From Nitrospirota bacterium (GTDB taxonomy: Bacteria > Nitrospirota > Thermodesulfovibrionia > Thermodesulfovibrionales > UBA6898), in contig JACRLO010000001.1 in NCBI GenBank assembly GCA_016235245.1, positions 1 to 64,000 of the forward strand: 64,000 nucleotides of DNA, in the 5' to 3' direction. Made by a program: the position numbers and the translations under genes. Position 1 is the stretch's first letter, and each line of letters starts with the position of its first letter. The notes beneath the pieces are model-generated. The model was not told where the DNA came from and ran no database searches. It saw only the letters and a list, made by a program, of their open reading frames with translations. Shown piece by piece: positions 54,986-64,000 of this stretch.

Positions 54986-56053
54986 ATGACGTTTACCGAA
55001 GCGATCAGGACAGGATTTCATATCATCAACAGACGGATGCAGCTCGTCGGCGTGCAGGCTGTGCTGATGATCATAAACTGCTTCAGCTTTTTTGTTGTCG
55101 TTGGCATCCCGCTCGGTATTGCCTTTGTGATATTCGGTCTTGACCTTACCGGACTTACCCAGGCAAAAGACATCTTCAATATGTTCTCGAGCCCTTCTGA
55201 TTTTATTGCAAAGTATCTCTGGCTGGTGTTGATGGTAGTGACCAGCATCCTCCTCTATTTTGTGTTTGTTACTACACTGGGGCTTTATGTATTCAGCGGA
55301 TCAGCAGCCATTGTGGGAAGAAGTATCCTCGAACCGACAGTACCGTTTTCGATGAAACGATTCTTTTCGGAGGCGAGACAGTTTTTCTTTCCCCTCATGT
55401 GGTACACCTGCCTGATAAGCCTGATTTTTCTGGCTATTGCCTTCATGCTTGGCCTCTTCGGCGGCGGCATTGCAGCCGTTGTCTCTGCGGCAAGAAGTCA
55501 GGATTCAACCCTTGCCCTTTTCCTCGGCATCTTTTTCTCGCTTGTACTTGCGCTGGCAGCGATCAGCCTTCTCCTTGCCATTCTCGCAATAACGGTCTAT
55601 GGCATTGCAGTGCTTTTCTTCAAGCGCGAGGGGTCATGGAAGTCCTTTAAGGACGCCTGCATATTTCTCTGGAAACGGCAGAATGCCTTCTGGCTCTATA
55701 CGCTGCTGTTCCTCGGTTATATTATCGTAAGTTTTTTTGCAATGCTGATCAGCTATCCCTTTCATCTGATCCCTATCATCGGCACAATTGTATCGTTCCC
55801 GCTTCAGCTTATCTCTTATATGGTGCAGGGCTATCTCGGTCTTGTTGTGATTGCGGTTGTCTTTACCTATTACTATGAACTTGAGATAAAGAAACCGGAG
55901 ACGGCTGAACCAGCAACTGACTTGTCACCTGATTCGGCGGCTGATCTGGCACCTACAGCCGAAAGTTCCACGAGGCCTGTAGATACTTCTGCTGCTCAAG
56001 CCCCAGCGCAAGCTGATGTTCAGCCGGGTCAGGATGTGAAGCTGGAAGGCTGA
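54986..56053 (+). CDS. Integral membrane protein of unknown function with acidic/Pro-Ala tail
   Basis: 355 aa. Six to seven TM segments (near 22-50, 75-105, 135-160, 175-215, 240-262 and 270-300) followed by a ~55-residue low-complexity cytoplasmic or periplasmic tail (PETAEPATDLSPDSAAD...). FKREGSWKSFKDACIFLWKR near 215-235 resembles the glycerophosphoryl-diester/DUF975-type membrane cores, but I cannot assign it. It starts 9 bases after the helicase stop. Its last ~34 codons overlap the lipM gene on the opposite strand by 101 bp. Confidence 0.78.
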   Translation: MTFTEAIRTGFHIINRRMQLVGVQAVLMIINCFSFFVVVGIPLGIAFVIFGLDLTGLTQAKDIFNMFSSPSDFIAKYLWLVLMVVTSILLYFVFVTTLGLYVFSGSAAIVGRSILEPTVPFSMKRFFSEARQFFFPLMWYTCLISLIFLAIAFMLGLFGGGIAAVVSAARSQDSTLALFLGIFFSLVLALAAISLLLAILAITVYGIAVLFFKREGSWKSFKDACIFLWKRQNAFWLYTLLFLGYIIVSFFAMLISYPFHLIPIIGTIVSFPLQLISYMVQGYLGLVVIAVVFTYYYELEIKKPETAEPATDLSPDSAADLAPTAESSTRPVDTSAAQAPAQADVQPGQDVKLEG

Positions 56054-56744
56054 CCCCGAAGGTCTCTTCAAAGGCATCGGCAATTGCGTTTCTGAATTGC
56101 TGATCGTCAAAGTCCGGAAGGGTCTCTTTCAGGCCATTCATCGCGTTTTCAGCCTGTAAGGCCTTTCTTCCAAAAACGTGAGCGATCTCTTTTTTGTCAG
56201 AGGTATACGGAATTGACCCCTGCTGGAGGAGCCCGTCCTGCCAGCGTTTCTGGGCAGCCCCGACGATCTTCTGCGTATTCAGGAGGATTTCTCCATACGA
56301 GCTTGACTCGAAACAGAGGGGGCTTCCGGTCAGGACCCTGCCCTGTTCCCGTTGCATCTTTGATTCGACACAAACGCCGATCTTCTGAAAGGCAAGATTG
56401 AAGGCACAGCTTATTCTGCGATAGCTTTGCATAAGACCTTCTGAAAAAGGTTCCCTGTCTGTGCGGACAGAGAAGCTGTACGTCAGCTCATCACCATGAA
56501 GAATAGCCCTGCCTCCTGTCGGTCTTCGTACCAACGGGATTCTGTTCTGTCTGCAGTAAGCAAGATCAAGGTCGGCTGTTTTCTGAAAACAGCCGATGCT
56601 TACGGAGGGGTTGTCCCAGCTATAGAACCGGAGCGTCGGAAGTGCTTCGCGGTTTCGGACCGACATGGCAATTGCCTCGTCCAGTGCCATATTATAGGAG
56701 GCACTGCCGGGCCCTGAATTGATCAGCCGCCATTCATGAGACAT
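55953..56744 (-). CDS. LipM-like octanoyl/lipoyl transferase (LplA-LipB family)
   Basis: 263 aa. EWRLINSGPGSASYNMALDE opens the fold; RRPTGGRAILHGDELTYS near 75 is the lipoyl-site motif (Thr/Gly/Arg), and KIVGAAQKRWQDGLLQQGSI near 160 carries the conserved Lys. A Cys in SPLCFESSSYGEI (~145) matches the acyl-accepting Cys of LipM. The C-terminus with KY...WN is normal. It loads octanoate or lipoate on GcvH or E2. Its last 101 bp overlap the convergent membrane gene. Confidence 0.88.
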   Translation of the reverse strand: MSHEWRLINSGPGSASYNMALDEAIAMSVRNREALPTLRFYSWDNPSVSIGCFQKTADLDLAYCRQNRIPLVRRPTGGRAILHGDELTYSFSVRTDREPFSEGLMQSYRRISCAFNLAFQKIGVCVESKMQREQGRVLTGSPLCFESSSYGEILLNTQKIVGAAQKRWQDGLLQQGSIPYTSDKKEIAHVFGRKALQAENAMNGLKETLPDFDDQQFRNAIADAFEETFGVSLPASHPDPAEHQLALGLEQQKYLQASWNFRL

Positions 56745-56771
56745 GCGTTCGGATTGCCCGGGAAGCAGCGG

Positions 56772-56960
56772 CTACTTTTTCTCCAGGATAATCTTGTGAC
56801 GGAGAAGGGAGACTTCTTTTATCTCGCCTTCAAAGATTTTCTGCTCGCCAAAGAGGTTCTTCATAAAGATCTTCCCGTCTTCCGGTTTCATAAGATCGAC
56901 ATTCTCAAGATAGAGTTCCTCCTTGCCGTCTTTATAGATATAGGCATTTGCTTCACACAT
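56772..56960 (-). CDS. CooT-family small nickel-binding protein
   Basis: 62 aa. MCEANAYIYKDGKEELYLEN at the N-terminus is the CooT signature, with the near-terminal Cys2 as a proposed Ni ligand. KNLFGEQKIFEGEIKEVSLL follows. CooT proteins aid nickel insertion in CO dehydrogenase. No cooS or cooC is in the window. The gene start overlaps the DUF3842 gene by 8 bases. Confidence 0.9.
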   Translation of the reverse strand: MCEANAYIYKDGKEELYLENVDLMKPEDGKIFMKNLFGEQKIFEGEIKEVSLLRHKIILEKK

Positions 56961-57369
56961 GGCAGCTCTCCTTTATCTGTGAGATTACATGTTCAATAAG
57001 ATGGGGCAGAGGTTCCCGGCCACCGCCTGCTATCTCGACCCCCTCCTGGTTCAGGGGAAGCAGGAGTTTCCGGGCAGCAGATGCAACAACAGCGGTTGCC
57101 ATCCTGTCGGTCACCTCGCCCAGCATGGCATTGGGCAGGGCAATGCTCAGAGGGCCGATGATCATATCCACCTTGTCAGAGTTCCAGATGATTGCGTTTT
57201 CACCGGTCGCACCCTTGTTCGCCCGCGATTTCATCATGGCTGTTGTCGCAGCGGCGTTGGTGCCGAGCGCGATCACCTCGACCCTGTCTGAAAATTCCTC
57301 CTTCAGGCGCTTCACCACAAGGCTTCCGATACCGCCTCCCTGTCCGTCTATAACTGCAATCCTGAGCAT
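56953..57369 (-). CDS. DUF3842 family protein
   Basis: 138 aa. Rossmann-like start (RIAVIDGQGGGIGSLVVKRL) with a nucleotide-type Gly-rich loop, then EVIALGTNAAATTAMMKSRA and GATGENAIIWNS...IIGPLSI. This matches DUF3842, of unknown function, often beside CooT in anaerobes. Nucleotide or NAD binding is inference. It overlaps cooT by 8 bases. Confidence 0.85.
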   Translation of the reverse strand: MLRIAVIDGQGGGIGSLVVKRLKEEFSDRVEVIALGTNAAATTAMMKSRANKGATGENAIIWNSDKVDMIIGPLSIALPNAMLGEVTDRMATAVVASAARKLLLPLNQEGVEIAGGGREPLPHLIEHVISQIKESCHV

Positions 57370-57444
57370 GATTGAAGTATAAGAAATGGGGCACTGTCTG
57401 TCAAAGAAATTATCTCAAGGGTCATAACAGAGAAGGCTTATATG

Positions 57445-57472
57445 TTGTTATTTAACTTGTTTGGGATATAAT
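57445..57472 (+). promoter_or_regulatory. Promoter of the trpBA cluster
   Basis: TTGTTA (57445-57450), 16-base spacer, TATAAT (57467-57472). Transcription would start near 57479, about 40 bases before the trpB ATG. No trp attenuator (Trp-codon leader peptide) is seen. Confidence 0.6.
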
Positions 57473-57519
57473 AAACAGGCTTATATTTTGAATCCTTGTC
57501 ACATATTCTTTTACTATCA

Positions 57520-58725
57520 ATGAGGGGGTTGGCTATCAAGAAATTACCGGATAAAAAAGGCTATTTCGGCGCTTATGGCGGCAGGTTCGTACCGGAGACC
57601 CTCATGCCTGCGCTGCAGGAACTCGAAGCTGCGTATGCTGCCTCAAAAAAGGACCGCGAGTTCCATGATGAACTCAGACTGCTCCAGCAGACCTATATCG
57701 GTAGACCGACGCCGCTTTACTTCGCAAAACGACTTACCGCTGATCTTGGCGGGGCAAAAATATATCTGAAGCGTGAAGACCTCGCCCATACCGGCGCCCA
57801 TAAGATCAATAACGCGATTGGCCAGGCGTTGCTTGCAAAGAAGATGGGCAAGCAGAGATTGATCGCAGAGACAGGCGCAGGACAGCATGGCGTTGCCACA
57901 GCAACAGGAGCGGCACTGGTCGGACTTGCGTGCGAGATTTATATGGGTTCTGACGATGTGGCCCGTCAGTCGCTGAATGTCTTCAGGATGAGACTCCTCG
58001 GCGCAACCGTGCATGAGGTCACGCTTGGGTCAAGGACATTGAAAGATGCGATCAACGAAGGACTGAGAGACTGGACGACGAATGTCCGGACAACCCATTA
58101 TGTGATGGGCACCGTATTCGGACCTCATCCGTTTCCCGTGATGGTTCGGGACTTTCAGTCTGTCATCGGCAGAGAGGCAAGGAAGCAGATCCTTGCCGCA
58201 GAAGGGAAATTGCCTGATTATCTCATTGCCTGTGTCGGCGGCGGCAGCAATGCCATGGGCCTGTTTCATGAGTTCATGGATGATGAGGTGAAGATGGTCG
58301 GCGTAGAGGCGGGCGGCAGGGGTATTGCCATGGGTGAGCATGCAGCGCGTTTTGCCGGCGGTTCGATCGGCGTATTGCAGGGGACAAAGAGTTACCTGCT
58401 TCAGGATGATAACGGCAACGTGTTAGGCACGCACTCAGTATCAGCAGGCCTTGACTATGCAGCGGTCGGGCCGGAGCACGCTTTCCTTAAGGACTCAGGC
58501 AGGGTTCAATATGCATTCGCCACGGATGACGAAGCGCTTGCGGCCTTTGACAGACTCTCCATGACCGAGGGCATTATTCCCGCACTCGAATCGTCCCATG
58601 CCCTTGCAGAGGCAATGATGCTTGCACCGAAGCTCTCGAAGGACGAGATCATCGTCGTGAACCTTTCAGGCAGAGGTGACAAGGATGTGCAGCATGTCGC
58701 GCGCATCAAGGGGGTGCAGCTATGA
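57520..58725 (+). CDS. trpB: Tryptophan synthase beta chain
   Basis: 401 aa from the ATG at 57520; a TTG eight codons earlier extends the frame. [20 protein letters not shown] opens the fold, the PLP Lys is in [14 protein letters not shown] near 87, the phosphate loop is VGGGSNAMG near 240 and [13 protein letters not shown] near 315 closes the active site. It joins indole and serine to tryptophan. No strong ribosome site. Overlaps trpA by ATGA. Confidence 0.97.
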   Translation: MRGLAIKKLPDKKGYFGAYGGRFVPETLMPALQELEAAYAASKKDREFHDELRLLQQTYIGRPTPLYFAKRLTADLGGAKIYLKREDLAHTGAHKINNAIGQALLAKKMGKQRLIAETGAGQHGVATATGAALVGLACEIYMGSDDVARQSLNVFRMRLLGATVHEVTLGSRTLKDAINEGLRDWTTNVRTTHYVMGTVFGPHPFPVMVRDFQSVIGREARKQILAAEGKLPDYLIACVGGGSNAMGLFHEFMDDEVKMVGVEAGGRGIAMGEHAARFAGGSIGVLQGTKSYLLQDDNGNVLGTHSVSAGLDYAAVGPEHAFLKDSGRVQYAFATDDEALAAFDRLSMTEGIIPALESSHALAEAMMLAPKLSKDEIIVVNLSGRGDKDVQHVARIKGVQL

Positions 58726-59498
58726 AATCCCGCATCAGCAGAAAATTTGAGCTGCTCAGAAAAGAAAACCGGAAGGCGTTTATCGCCTATATCATGGCCG
58801 GAGATCCAGGTATTCAAAGGACAAAGGAGATGGTCAGGATTCTCGAGGACTGCGGCGTTGATATTATCGAACTGGGTGTGCCCTTTTCCGATCCGCTTGC
58901 AGACGGCCCTACCATACAGGCTGCGGCACAGAGAGCGCTTGAGGCCGGCACGACATTGCATACGGTCATAGATCTTGTCGCGGAGCTGCGAAAGACGACC
59001 CAGATACCGATTATCCTGATGACGTATTACAATCCCATCTTCAAATATGGTGAAGAACAGTTTGTCGAAGATGCATCTTCCGCCGGGGTTGACGGCATTA
59101 TTGTCCCGGATCTGCCGCCTGATGAGGCAGAGGGGATGATGAAACTCGCGAAGAAAAGACCCTTTGATCTGATCTTTCTCCTGGCGCCCACCTCCACAGA
59201 TGACCGGATCGCAAAAGTCGGTCAGGCTTCACGGGGATTTATCTATTATGTATCGATTACGGGCATCACCGGCTCAAAGCTTTCTCTTGATCCTGCAATC
59301 GAATCCCACATGAACCGTATCAGGTCTGCCAGCGATACTCCTGTCGCAGTCGGCTTCGGTATCGCGACACCCGATGAGGCTTCTCTGGTCGCCCGGTTCG
59401 CTGACGGCGTGATTATTGGCAGCGCAATCGTCAAGAGAATCAATGAGTCTGACGAGACATTGAAAAAATACCTGCTTTCCCTGCGCGAAAGTATTTAA
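58722..59498 (+). CDS. trpA: Tryptophan synthase alpha chain
   Basis: 258 aa TIM barrel. Catalytic Glu in [17 protein letters not shown] near 50, catalytic Asp in the same loop, [13 protein letters not shown] near 105, [11 protein letters not shown] near 210 and [13 protein letters not shown] near 230. It splits indole-3-glycerol phosphate and channels indole to TrpB. Other trp genes are not in this window. Confidence 0.97.
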   Translation: MKSRISRKFELLRKENRKAFIAYIMAGDPGIQRTKEMVRILEDCGVDIIELGVPFSDPLADGPTIQAAAQRALEAGTTLHTVIDLVAELRKTTQIPIILMTYYNPIFKYGEEQFVEDASSAGVDGIIVPDLPPDEAEGMMKLAKKRPFDLIFLLAPTSTDDRIAKVGQASRGFIYYVSITGITGSKLSLDPAIESHMNRIRSASDTPVAVGFGIATPDEASLVARFADGVIIGSAIVKRINESDETLKKYLLSLRESI

Positions 59499-60605
59499 AT
59501 GGGCGACCTTTTAACCTTTACCCTGCAGAGAAAACTCCAGCAGACCAAGACGCTCATGGAGCTTTCTGCTCTGGTAAATTCAACCCTTGACACGCGCGAG
59601 ATCAGAAAGCGGGCTATCGAGGCTGCTACCTGTCTCGTAAATGCAGAGACCGGCAGCCTGCTTCTTGTTGACCGGGATACCGGCGAGCTGTTTTTTGAGG
59701 TAGCGCTCGGCGATAAGGGAAATGCGTTGAAGGAGATTCGGCTGGCAAAGGGACAGGGAATTGCGGGATGGGTTGCCGAAACGAGTGAGAGCATAATAAT
59801 TCATGATGTCGCATCAGATCCCAGGTTTTTCGGCGGCGCTGATATCAAAAGTACGTTCAGGACAAAGAATATGATTTGTGTTCCGGTCAAGACAAAAAAC
59901 AGGGTTCTTGGCGTGCTTCAGGCCATAAATAATAAGGAAGATGCGTTCGATGACGAGGACAAGGAAGTTTTGTCTGCACTCGCAAACCAGGTTGCCACTG
60001 CAATCGAAAACGCAAACCTCTATGAGGAACTGAAAGAGACCTTTTACGAAACAGCGCAGGCCCTTGCCGAAACGATCGAGATGCGGGACCCGTATACCGG
60101 AGGCCATACCAGAAGGGTGATGCATTTCAGCCTTGCAATCGGCAGGGCAATGGAGCTGTCCGAGCAGGATATGGAGCGTCTTAGGCTGGCAGCTATTCTG
60201 CATGATATCGGAAAGATCGGAATACGCGACAATATTCTTCTGAAAAACGGCCGACTGGATCCTGAAGAGTTACAAACGATGAATGAACATGCCGCGTTGG
60301 GAGCAAAGGCGCTCAGCCGCGTGAAACAGATGAAGGATATTATCCCCGGCGTAAGGGGACATCACGAAAAATTCGACGGCACCGGATATCCGGACAGACT
60401 AAAAGGTCTGGACATTGATATCATCGCGCGGATTATTGCCGTTGCTGACACGTATGACGCCATGACAACGGACCGTCCCTACCGTAAGGCGCTAGATAGT
60501 CAGACCGCCGTTGAGGAATTAAAAAAATTTTCCGGAAAGCAGTTCGATGGCGCTGTGGTGGATCAGTTTGTATGGGTGCTTCCGGAACTGGGAGAATATA
60601 GATGA
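59499..60605 (+). CDS. GAF/HD-GYP cyclic-di-GMP phosphodiesterase-type protein
   Basis: 368 aa. A GAF domain (~20-180: SALVNSTLDTREI, TGSLLLVDRDTGEL, CVPVKTKNRVLGVLQAINN) followed by HD-GYP (~195-368): HTRRVMHFSL, AAILHDIGKIGI (HD near 235), HHEKFDGTGYPDRL (GYP near 290). All catalytic metal ligands are present, so c-di-GMP hydrolysis is likely. It begins directly at the trpA stop and overlaps the next gene by 4 bases. Confidence 0.9.
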   Translation: MGDLLTFTLQRKLQQTKTLMELSALVNSTLDTREIRKRAIEAATCLVNAETGSLLLVDRDTGELFFEVALGDKGNALKEIRLAKGQGIAGWVAETSESIIIHDVASDPRFFGGADIKSTFRTKNMICVPVKTKNRVLGVLQAINNKEDAFDDEDKEVLSALANQVATAIENANLYEELKETFYETAQALAETIEMRDPYTGGHTRRVMHFSLAIGRAMELSEQDMERLRLAAILHDIGKIGIRDNILLKNGRLDPEELQTMNEHAALGAKALSRVKQMKDIIPGVRGHHEKFDGTGYPDRLKGLDIDIIARIIAVADTYDAMTTDRPYRKALDSQTAVEELKKFSGKQFDGAVVDQFVWVLPELGEYR

Positions 60606-61372
60606 ACATTAAGGTATTGGGAAGTTCAGGGGCAGAACTGCCGGGATACAACTCTTCTGCCTTTCTTGTAGACGGCAAGGTGCTTCTTGATGCAGGGACG
60701 ATCGGGACTTCGCTCAGGGAGTCCAAGCAGTGGGAACTGAAAGATATCCTGATTACACATGCCCATCTTGACCACATCAAGGCCATCCCTTTTCTCGCCG
60801 ATAATATTGTTATCAAGCAGAAGAAGCACAGTGTGACGCTTTTTGGCACAAAAGAGACGCTCAAAACCTTGCGTGATCATCTGCTGAACGATAAACTCTG
60901 GCCGGATTTTACGAAAATATCTGCATCTATTGCTCCCGTTCTGAAGATGAAAATCATCGTCCCGGGAAGGCCTTTCATCGTTAATGGATATACCGTGACC
61001 GCGTATCCGGTCAGTCACACGGTTCCGGCCGTCGGATATATCGTGAGGGACAGTTCTGGACGGACGCTGCTGTACACCGGAGACACTGGTCCAACACAGA
61101 AGATATGGGCTTCATCAGACCGTATTAATACCATGATCATTGAGGTGTCGTTCCCCAACAACATGGAAGAACTGGCAGTAAAAACAGGTCATCTCACACC
61201 CCACCTCCTTGGGGTCGAAACGGGCAAGATGAAGCATCTGCCGGATAAGATACTGATCACACATATTAAGCCCCAATACATGGCGAAGATCAGGAAGGAA
61301 CTGCAGGCCATCAGGAAAAAGACACGGATTGTCATACAGATAATCAAAGATGGCCGCATATATAAGGTATAA
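60602..61372 (+). CDS. Metallo-beta-lactamase-fold hydrolase, class II cyclic-nucleotide phosphodiesterase-like
   Basis: 256 aa. Dinuclear metal motif ITHAHLDHIKAIPF near 50, later His in YPVSHTVPAVGY near 138 and TGDTG near 160, and ILITHIKPQY near 220. The overall pattern resembles fungal/bacterial class II cAMP phosphodiesterases. It is coupled to an HD-GYP enzyme, suggesting a cyclic-nucleotide link (inference). Confidence 0.83.
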   Translation: MNIKVLGSSGAELPGYNSSAFLVDGKVLLDAGTIGTSLRESKQWELKDILITHAHLDHIKAIPFLADNIVIKQKKHSVTLFGTKETLKTLRDHLLNDKLWPDFTKISASIAPVLKMKIIVPGRPFIVNGYTVTAYPVSHTVPAVGYIVRDSSGRTLLYTGDTGPTQKIWASSDRINTMIIEVSFPNNMEELAVKTGHLTPHLLGVETGKMKHLPDKILITHIKPQYMAKIRKELQAIRKKTRIVIQIIKDGRIYKV

Positions 61373-61422
61373 TATTCACCGCCGTATGATCTTAATGACG
61401 GCACATAAGGAACGCAGAGACA

Positions 61423-62259
61423 ATGGCATGGTTTAAGAAAAGCAAGGAAGTTATAAAGTCCGAAAAAAAGATCAAGATCCCTGAGGGCTTGTGGGTGAAG
61501 TGCGACAGCTGCAGGGAGATCATCTATAAGAAGGAAATAGACAAGAACCTCAGGATCTGCCCCAAGTGCAATTATCATTTCAGGATCAGCGCTAAGGACC
61601 GCATTCAGCTGCTTGTCGATGAAGGAAGCTTCACCGAGATCGATACGGGTTTGTCATCCAAAGATCCGCTCAATTTCAAAGACAAGATATCCTACAAGGA
61701 CCGTCTTGCGGAAAACAGGGGAAAGAGCGAACTCGAAGAGGCGGCCATATCAGGAGAGGCGACTATTGAGGGTATCCCTGTAGTCCTCGTGATGATGGAC
61801 TTTTCGTTCATGGGCGGCAGTATGGGGTCAGTCGTTGGGGAGAAGGTGGTGCGTGCGGCAGAGGCAGCCCTTGAGGCAAAGAAGCCTCTTGTCACGGTAG
61901 CGTCCTCCGGCGGCGCGCGCATGCAGGAAGGCATTTTTTCTCTCATGCAGATGGCCAGGGTCTCTGCAGCCATTGCCCGGCTGAACGACAACGGATGCCT
62001 CTACATATCGGTATTGGCTGATCCGACGTTTGGGGGAGTTACGGCAAGTTTCGCCATGCTTGGAGATGTTATCATTGCTGAACCGAGGAGCCTGATAGGA
62101 TTTGCCGGCCCGAGAGTCATTGAACAGACGATCAAACAGCAGCTGCCTGAAGATTTCCAAAGGGCAGAGTTTCTCCTGGATCATGGCATGATAGACATGG
62201 TCGTTGACCGGAAGAATCTGAAAAAAACCATTGGCCAAATTATAGGGATTCTTTCATGA
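61423..62259 (+). CDS. accD: Acetyl-CoA carboxylase carboxyltransferase subunit beta
   Basis: 278 aa. N-terminal zinc ribbon with CDSC near 27 and CPKC near 46, then the crotonase-fold core: SGEATIEGIPVVLVMMDFSF, GSMGSVVGEKVVRAAE and SGGARMQEG. It transfers carboxyl from biotin to acetyl-CoA to make malonyl-CoA. Overlaps folC by 4 bases, a common bacterial order. Confidence 0.97.
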   Translation: MAWFKKSKEVIKSEKKIKIPEGLWVKCDSCREIIYKKEIDKNLRICPKCNYHFRISAKDRIQLLVDEGSFTEIDTGLSSKDPLNFKDKISYKDRLAENRGKSELEEAAISGEATIEGIPVVLVMMDFSFMGGSMGSVVGEKVVRAAEAALEAKKPLVTVASSGGARMQEGIFSLMQMARVSAAIARLNDNGCLYISVLADPTFGGVTASFAMLGDVIIAEPRSLIGFAGPRVIEQTIKQQLPEDFQRAEFLLDHGMIDMVVDRKNLKKTIGQIIGILS

Positions 62260-63560
62260 GCTATGAGGGCACGATAGCCTATCTCTACAGCCTTCAGAAA
62301 TACGGCATAAAGTTCGGTCTGGATAATATCAGGCGACTCATGGCAGCGTTTGACAATCCCCAGGACTCATTCTATTCGATCCATGTAGCGGGGACCAACG
62401 GAAAAGGTTCAACCTCTGCGATGATCGAATCCCTGCTGAGAACGTCAGGAGTTACGACCGGACTGTTTACGTCTCCTCATCTCGTGAGCTTTACCGAGAG
62501 GATACGGGTCAACGGCAGGGAGATATCCGAGGCCGAAGTAGTAAGTCTCGCCGGGGAAGTGCGAAGGGTTGCCGAAACAATCCCCGGGTTTTTGCCGACA
62601 TTTTTCGAAGTGACTGCCGCTATGGCATTTCTGTATTTCAGAAAGATGCACGTTGCATGGGCAGTTGTTGAAGTTGGCATGGGCGGCAGGCTTGATGCAA
62701 CGAACATCCTTACGCCCGAGGCATCCGTTATTACGGCTATCGATATTGACCACGGCGATTTTTTGGGCTCCACACTCGGGGAGATCGCGGGAGAAAAAGC
62801 GGGCATCATCAAGCAGGGCGTTCCCGTGATCAGCGCCTTGCAGCGTCCCGAGGCTGCCGAAACGCTGAAACACGCGGCAGATAAGTGCAATGCGCAACTG
62901 ATTACATACGGGAAGGATTTTTCGGCTGAGATTACTGCTGATGAACTTGTCGGTATCAGGATTAATTATCGCGGAGACAGGGAATACCGCGATCTTTCAC
63001 TGCAGATTGCCGGAAGACATCAGGCACTGAATGCTGCCCTGGCGGTAAGGACCATGGAAGAGGTCGTTAAGACGCATCCGGATATGCACTGCGACATCAG
63101 GCAGGGGCTGGCAGACACCCGCTGGCCTGGAAGACTTGAGTTTGTGAAGGACCATCCGCCGATACTTATCGATGGCGCGCATAATCCCCACGCTGCAGCG
63201 GTGCTTGCAGAATACCTCAGGAAGGCGCTTGGGCTGTATAGCAGAATAATCCTGATCATGGGTATCATGAACGACAAGGACAGAAAAGGGATCATGACAC
63301 CTCTGCTGCCTCTTGCCTCAGAAATCATATTCACCGCTGCCGGCTATGGCAGGGCAGCATCTCCTGAAACACTTGCGGCTGAAGCCCGCGGCCTCGGATA
63401 CCTCGCGCATACCGCCCTGACCGTGGCAGATGCGCTGAATCTGGCGGAACGGCTCGCTCTGCAGGGCGATCTTATTGTCGTGACCGGTTCGTTCTACACA
63501 ATCGGAGAGGTGAAAGAGGCGCTCGGCCCCAAAGGCGTACTTGCCAGGCTGAGAGAATGA
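62256..63560 (+). CDS. folC: Folylpolyglutamate/dihydrofolate synthase
   Basis: 434 aa. YGIKFGLDNIRRLM, P-loop VAGTNGKGSTSAMIESLL near 45, FTSPHLVSFTERIRVNG, VEVGMGGRLDATN near 130, and the C-terminal Mur-ligase lobe with DGAHNPHAA near 305. It adds glutamate to folates and may also make dihydrofolate. Confidence 0.96.
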   Translation: MSYEGTIAYLYSLQKYGIKFGLDNIRRLMAAFDNPQDSFYSIHVAGTNGKGSTSAMIESLLRTSGVTTGLFTSPHLVSFTERIRVNGREISEAEVVSLAGEVRRVAETIPGFLPTFFEVTAAMAFLYFRKMHVAWAVVEVGMGGRLDATNILTPEASVITAIDIDHGDFLGSTLGEIAGEKAGIIKQGVPVISALQRPEAAETLKHAADKCNAQLITYGKDFSAEITADELVGIRINYRGDREYRDLSLQIAGRHQALNAALAVRTMEEVVKTHPDMHCDIRQGLADTRWPGRLEFVKDHPPILIDGAHNPHAAAVLAEYLRKALGLYSRIILIMGIMNDKDRKGIMTPLLPLASEIIFTAAGYGRAASPETLAAEARGLGYLAHTALTVADALNLAERLALQGDLIVVTGSFYTIGEVKEALGPKGVLARLRE

Positions 63561-63582
63561 TAAAGACCGTGAGGGGTCATCA

Positions 63583-64000
63583 TTGATCAGCGGAGCGGCA
63601 AAAAAAATCCTCGTTGCTGCGGCTTTTTGCCTTTTCAGTTTCTGCCAATCACATTTCATTGACCGCTGCCACGCTGCAGATACGCATACCGAAATCACCT
63701 GCGATACGCTTGAGTATTTCTCTGAAACGAAAAAATATATCGCTGCGGGCACGGTAAAAGTCACTCAGAATGACACAACGGTCGAGGCTGATACAATGGT
63801 CTATTTTGAAGAGACCGGCGATGTAACAGCCTCTGGGAATGTGCGGTATGACGATCTGCAGGCCTTCTTTACCGCAAAGAAGGCTGAGATGAACATGGAG
63901 AAGAAGACCGGCAGACTTTTTGATGCTGACATCCTCTTCAAAAGCGATAACTATCATCTCAGCGGCAGAGAGATCGAGAGAAAAGCGGAAAACGAGTTCT
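63583..64000 (+). CDS. lptD: LPS-assembly protein LptD (OstA), N-terminal part
   Basis: Starts at a TTG with GAGGGG 6 bases upstream and runs off the window end (about 139 codons visible). Signal peptide (~1-28), then the OstA/LptA-like beta-jellyroll: ITCDTLEYFSETKKYIAAG, VEADTMVYFEETGDVTASGN and FTAKKAEMNMEKKTGRLFDA. Repeated A-D/x-x-V/M-x-Y/F units are typical of the periplasmic N-domain of LptD, though a free LptA cannot be fully excluded. Shows an LPS-bearing outer membrane. Confidence 0.85.
   Translation, partial: MISGAAKKILVAAAFCLFSFCQSHFIDRCHAADTHTEITCDTLEYFSETKKYIAAGTVKVTQNDTTVEADTMVYFEETGDVTASGNVRYDDLQAFFTAKKAEMNMEKKTGRLFDADILFKSDNYHLSGREIERKAENEF

Overview
The window looks like a chromosomal contig of an anaerobic, Gram-negative, diderm bacterium, most likely of the Nitrospirota (Thermodesulfovibrio-like) or a deltaproteobacterial-type lineage. 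That placement is inferred from gene content: the futalosine menaquinone pathway (mqnB, mqnD), fdhD, a CooT-type nickel protein, a triheme c7-like cytochrome, a ferredoxin, LptD and a PilS/PilR-controlled type IV pilus operon. The 16S sequence was not searched. Gene density is high, many neighbours overlap by 4 to 11 bases, and no phage, IS element or CRISPR array was seen.

Layout. 1-550: 5' end of a 16S rRNA gene (minus strand) with its promoter and an unusual V1 hairpin. 553-1662: tgt. 1663-5462: an A+T-richer accessory patch with a possible HEPN-type protein, two related Cys-containing mini-ORFs, a membrane protein and a secreted SGNH hydrolase. 5567-9772: a coupled clostripain-like/transglutaminase-like protease pair, a LuxR-type regulator, a PilZ protein, and a cupin-ferredoxin pair. 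9923-17948: recD2, yhcH-like, a YjdF-like protein, cytochrome c7, a two-component system, a YkgJ protein, a CDF transporter and a tandem Cys-repeat protein.

17991-32219 is a potassium and ion-stress island. A KimA-like K+ importer lies behind a c-di-AMP (ydaO-type) riboswitch plus terminator. It is divergent from a kdp operon: 26-aa ORF, kdpF, A, B, C, a periplasmic protein of unknown function, kdpD, kdpE. A P2-type ATPase with a universal stress protein faces the operon tail to tail. Two control layers, c-di-AMP and KdpDE, therefore meet in one short intergenic region.

32458-41443: tRNA-Pro, fdhD, and a pil operon (pilB-pilT-pilC-pilS-pilR plus a MshEN/GAF protein) whose promoter implies a leaderless pilB transcript. 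41711-57369: a Toprim protein, yraN, S1 protein, uvrB, pyrE, the rpsB-tsf-pyrH-frr translation operon ending in a 45-aa ORF and a DksA-like protein with a histone-like tail, mqnB-mqnD-uvrD, lipM, and cooT with a DUF3842 gene. 57520-64000: trpB-trpA, a GAF/HD-GYP protein, an MBL hydrolase, accD, folC and the start of lptD.

Most notable: pyrH lacks the N-terminal region of UMP kinases; short low-complexity repeat words are inserted into the 16S gene and in frame into two protein genes; and the riboswitch-Kdp potassium island contains two uncharacterised small or periplasmic proteins.
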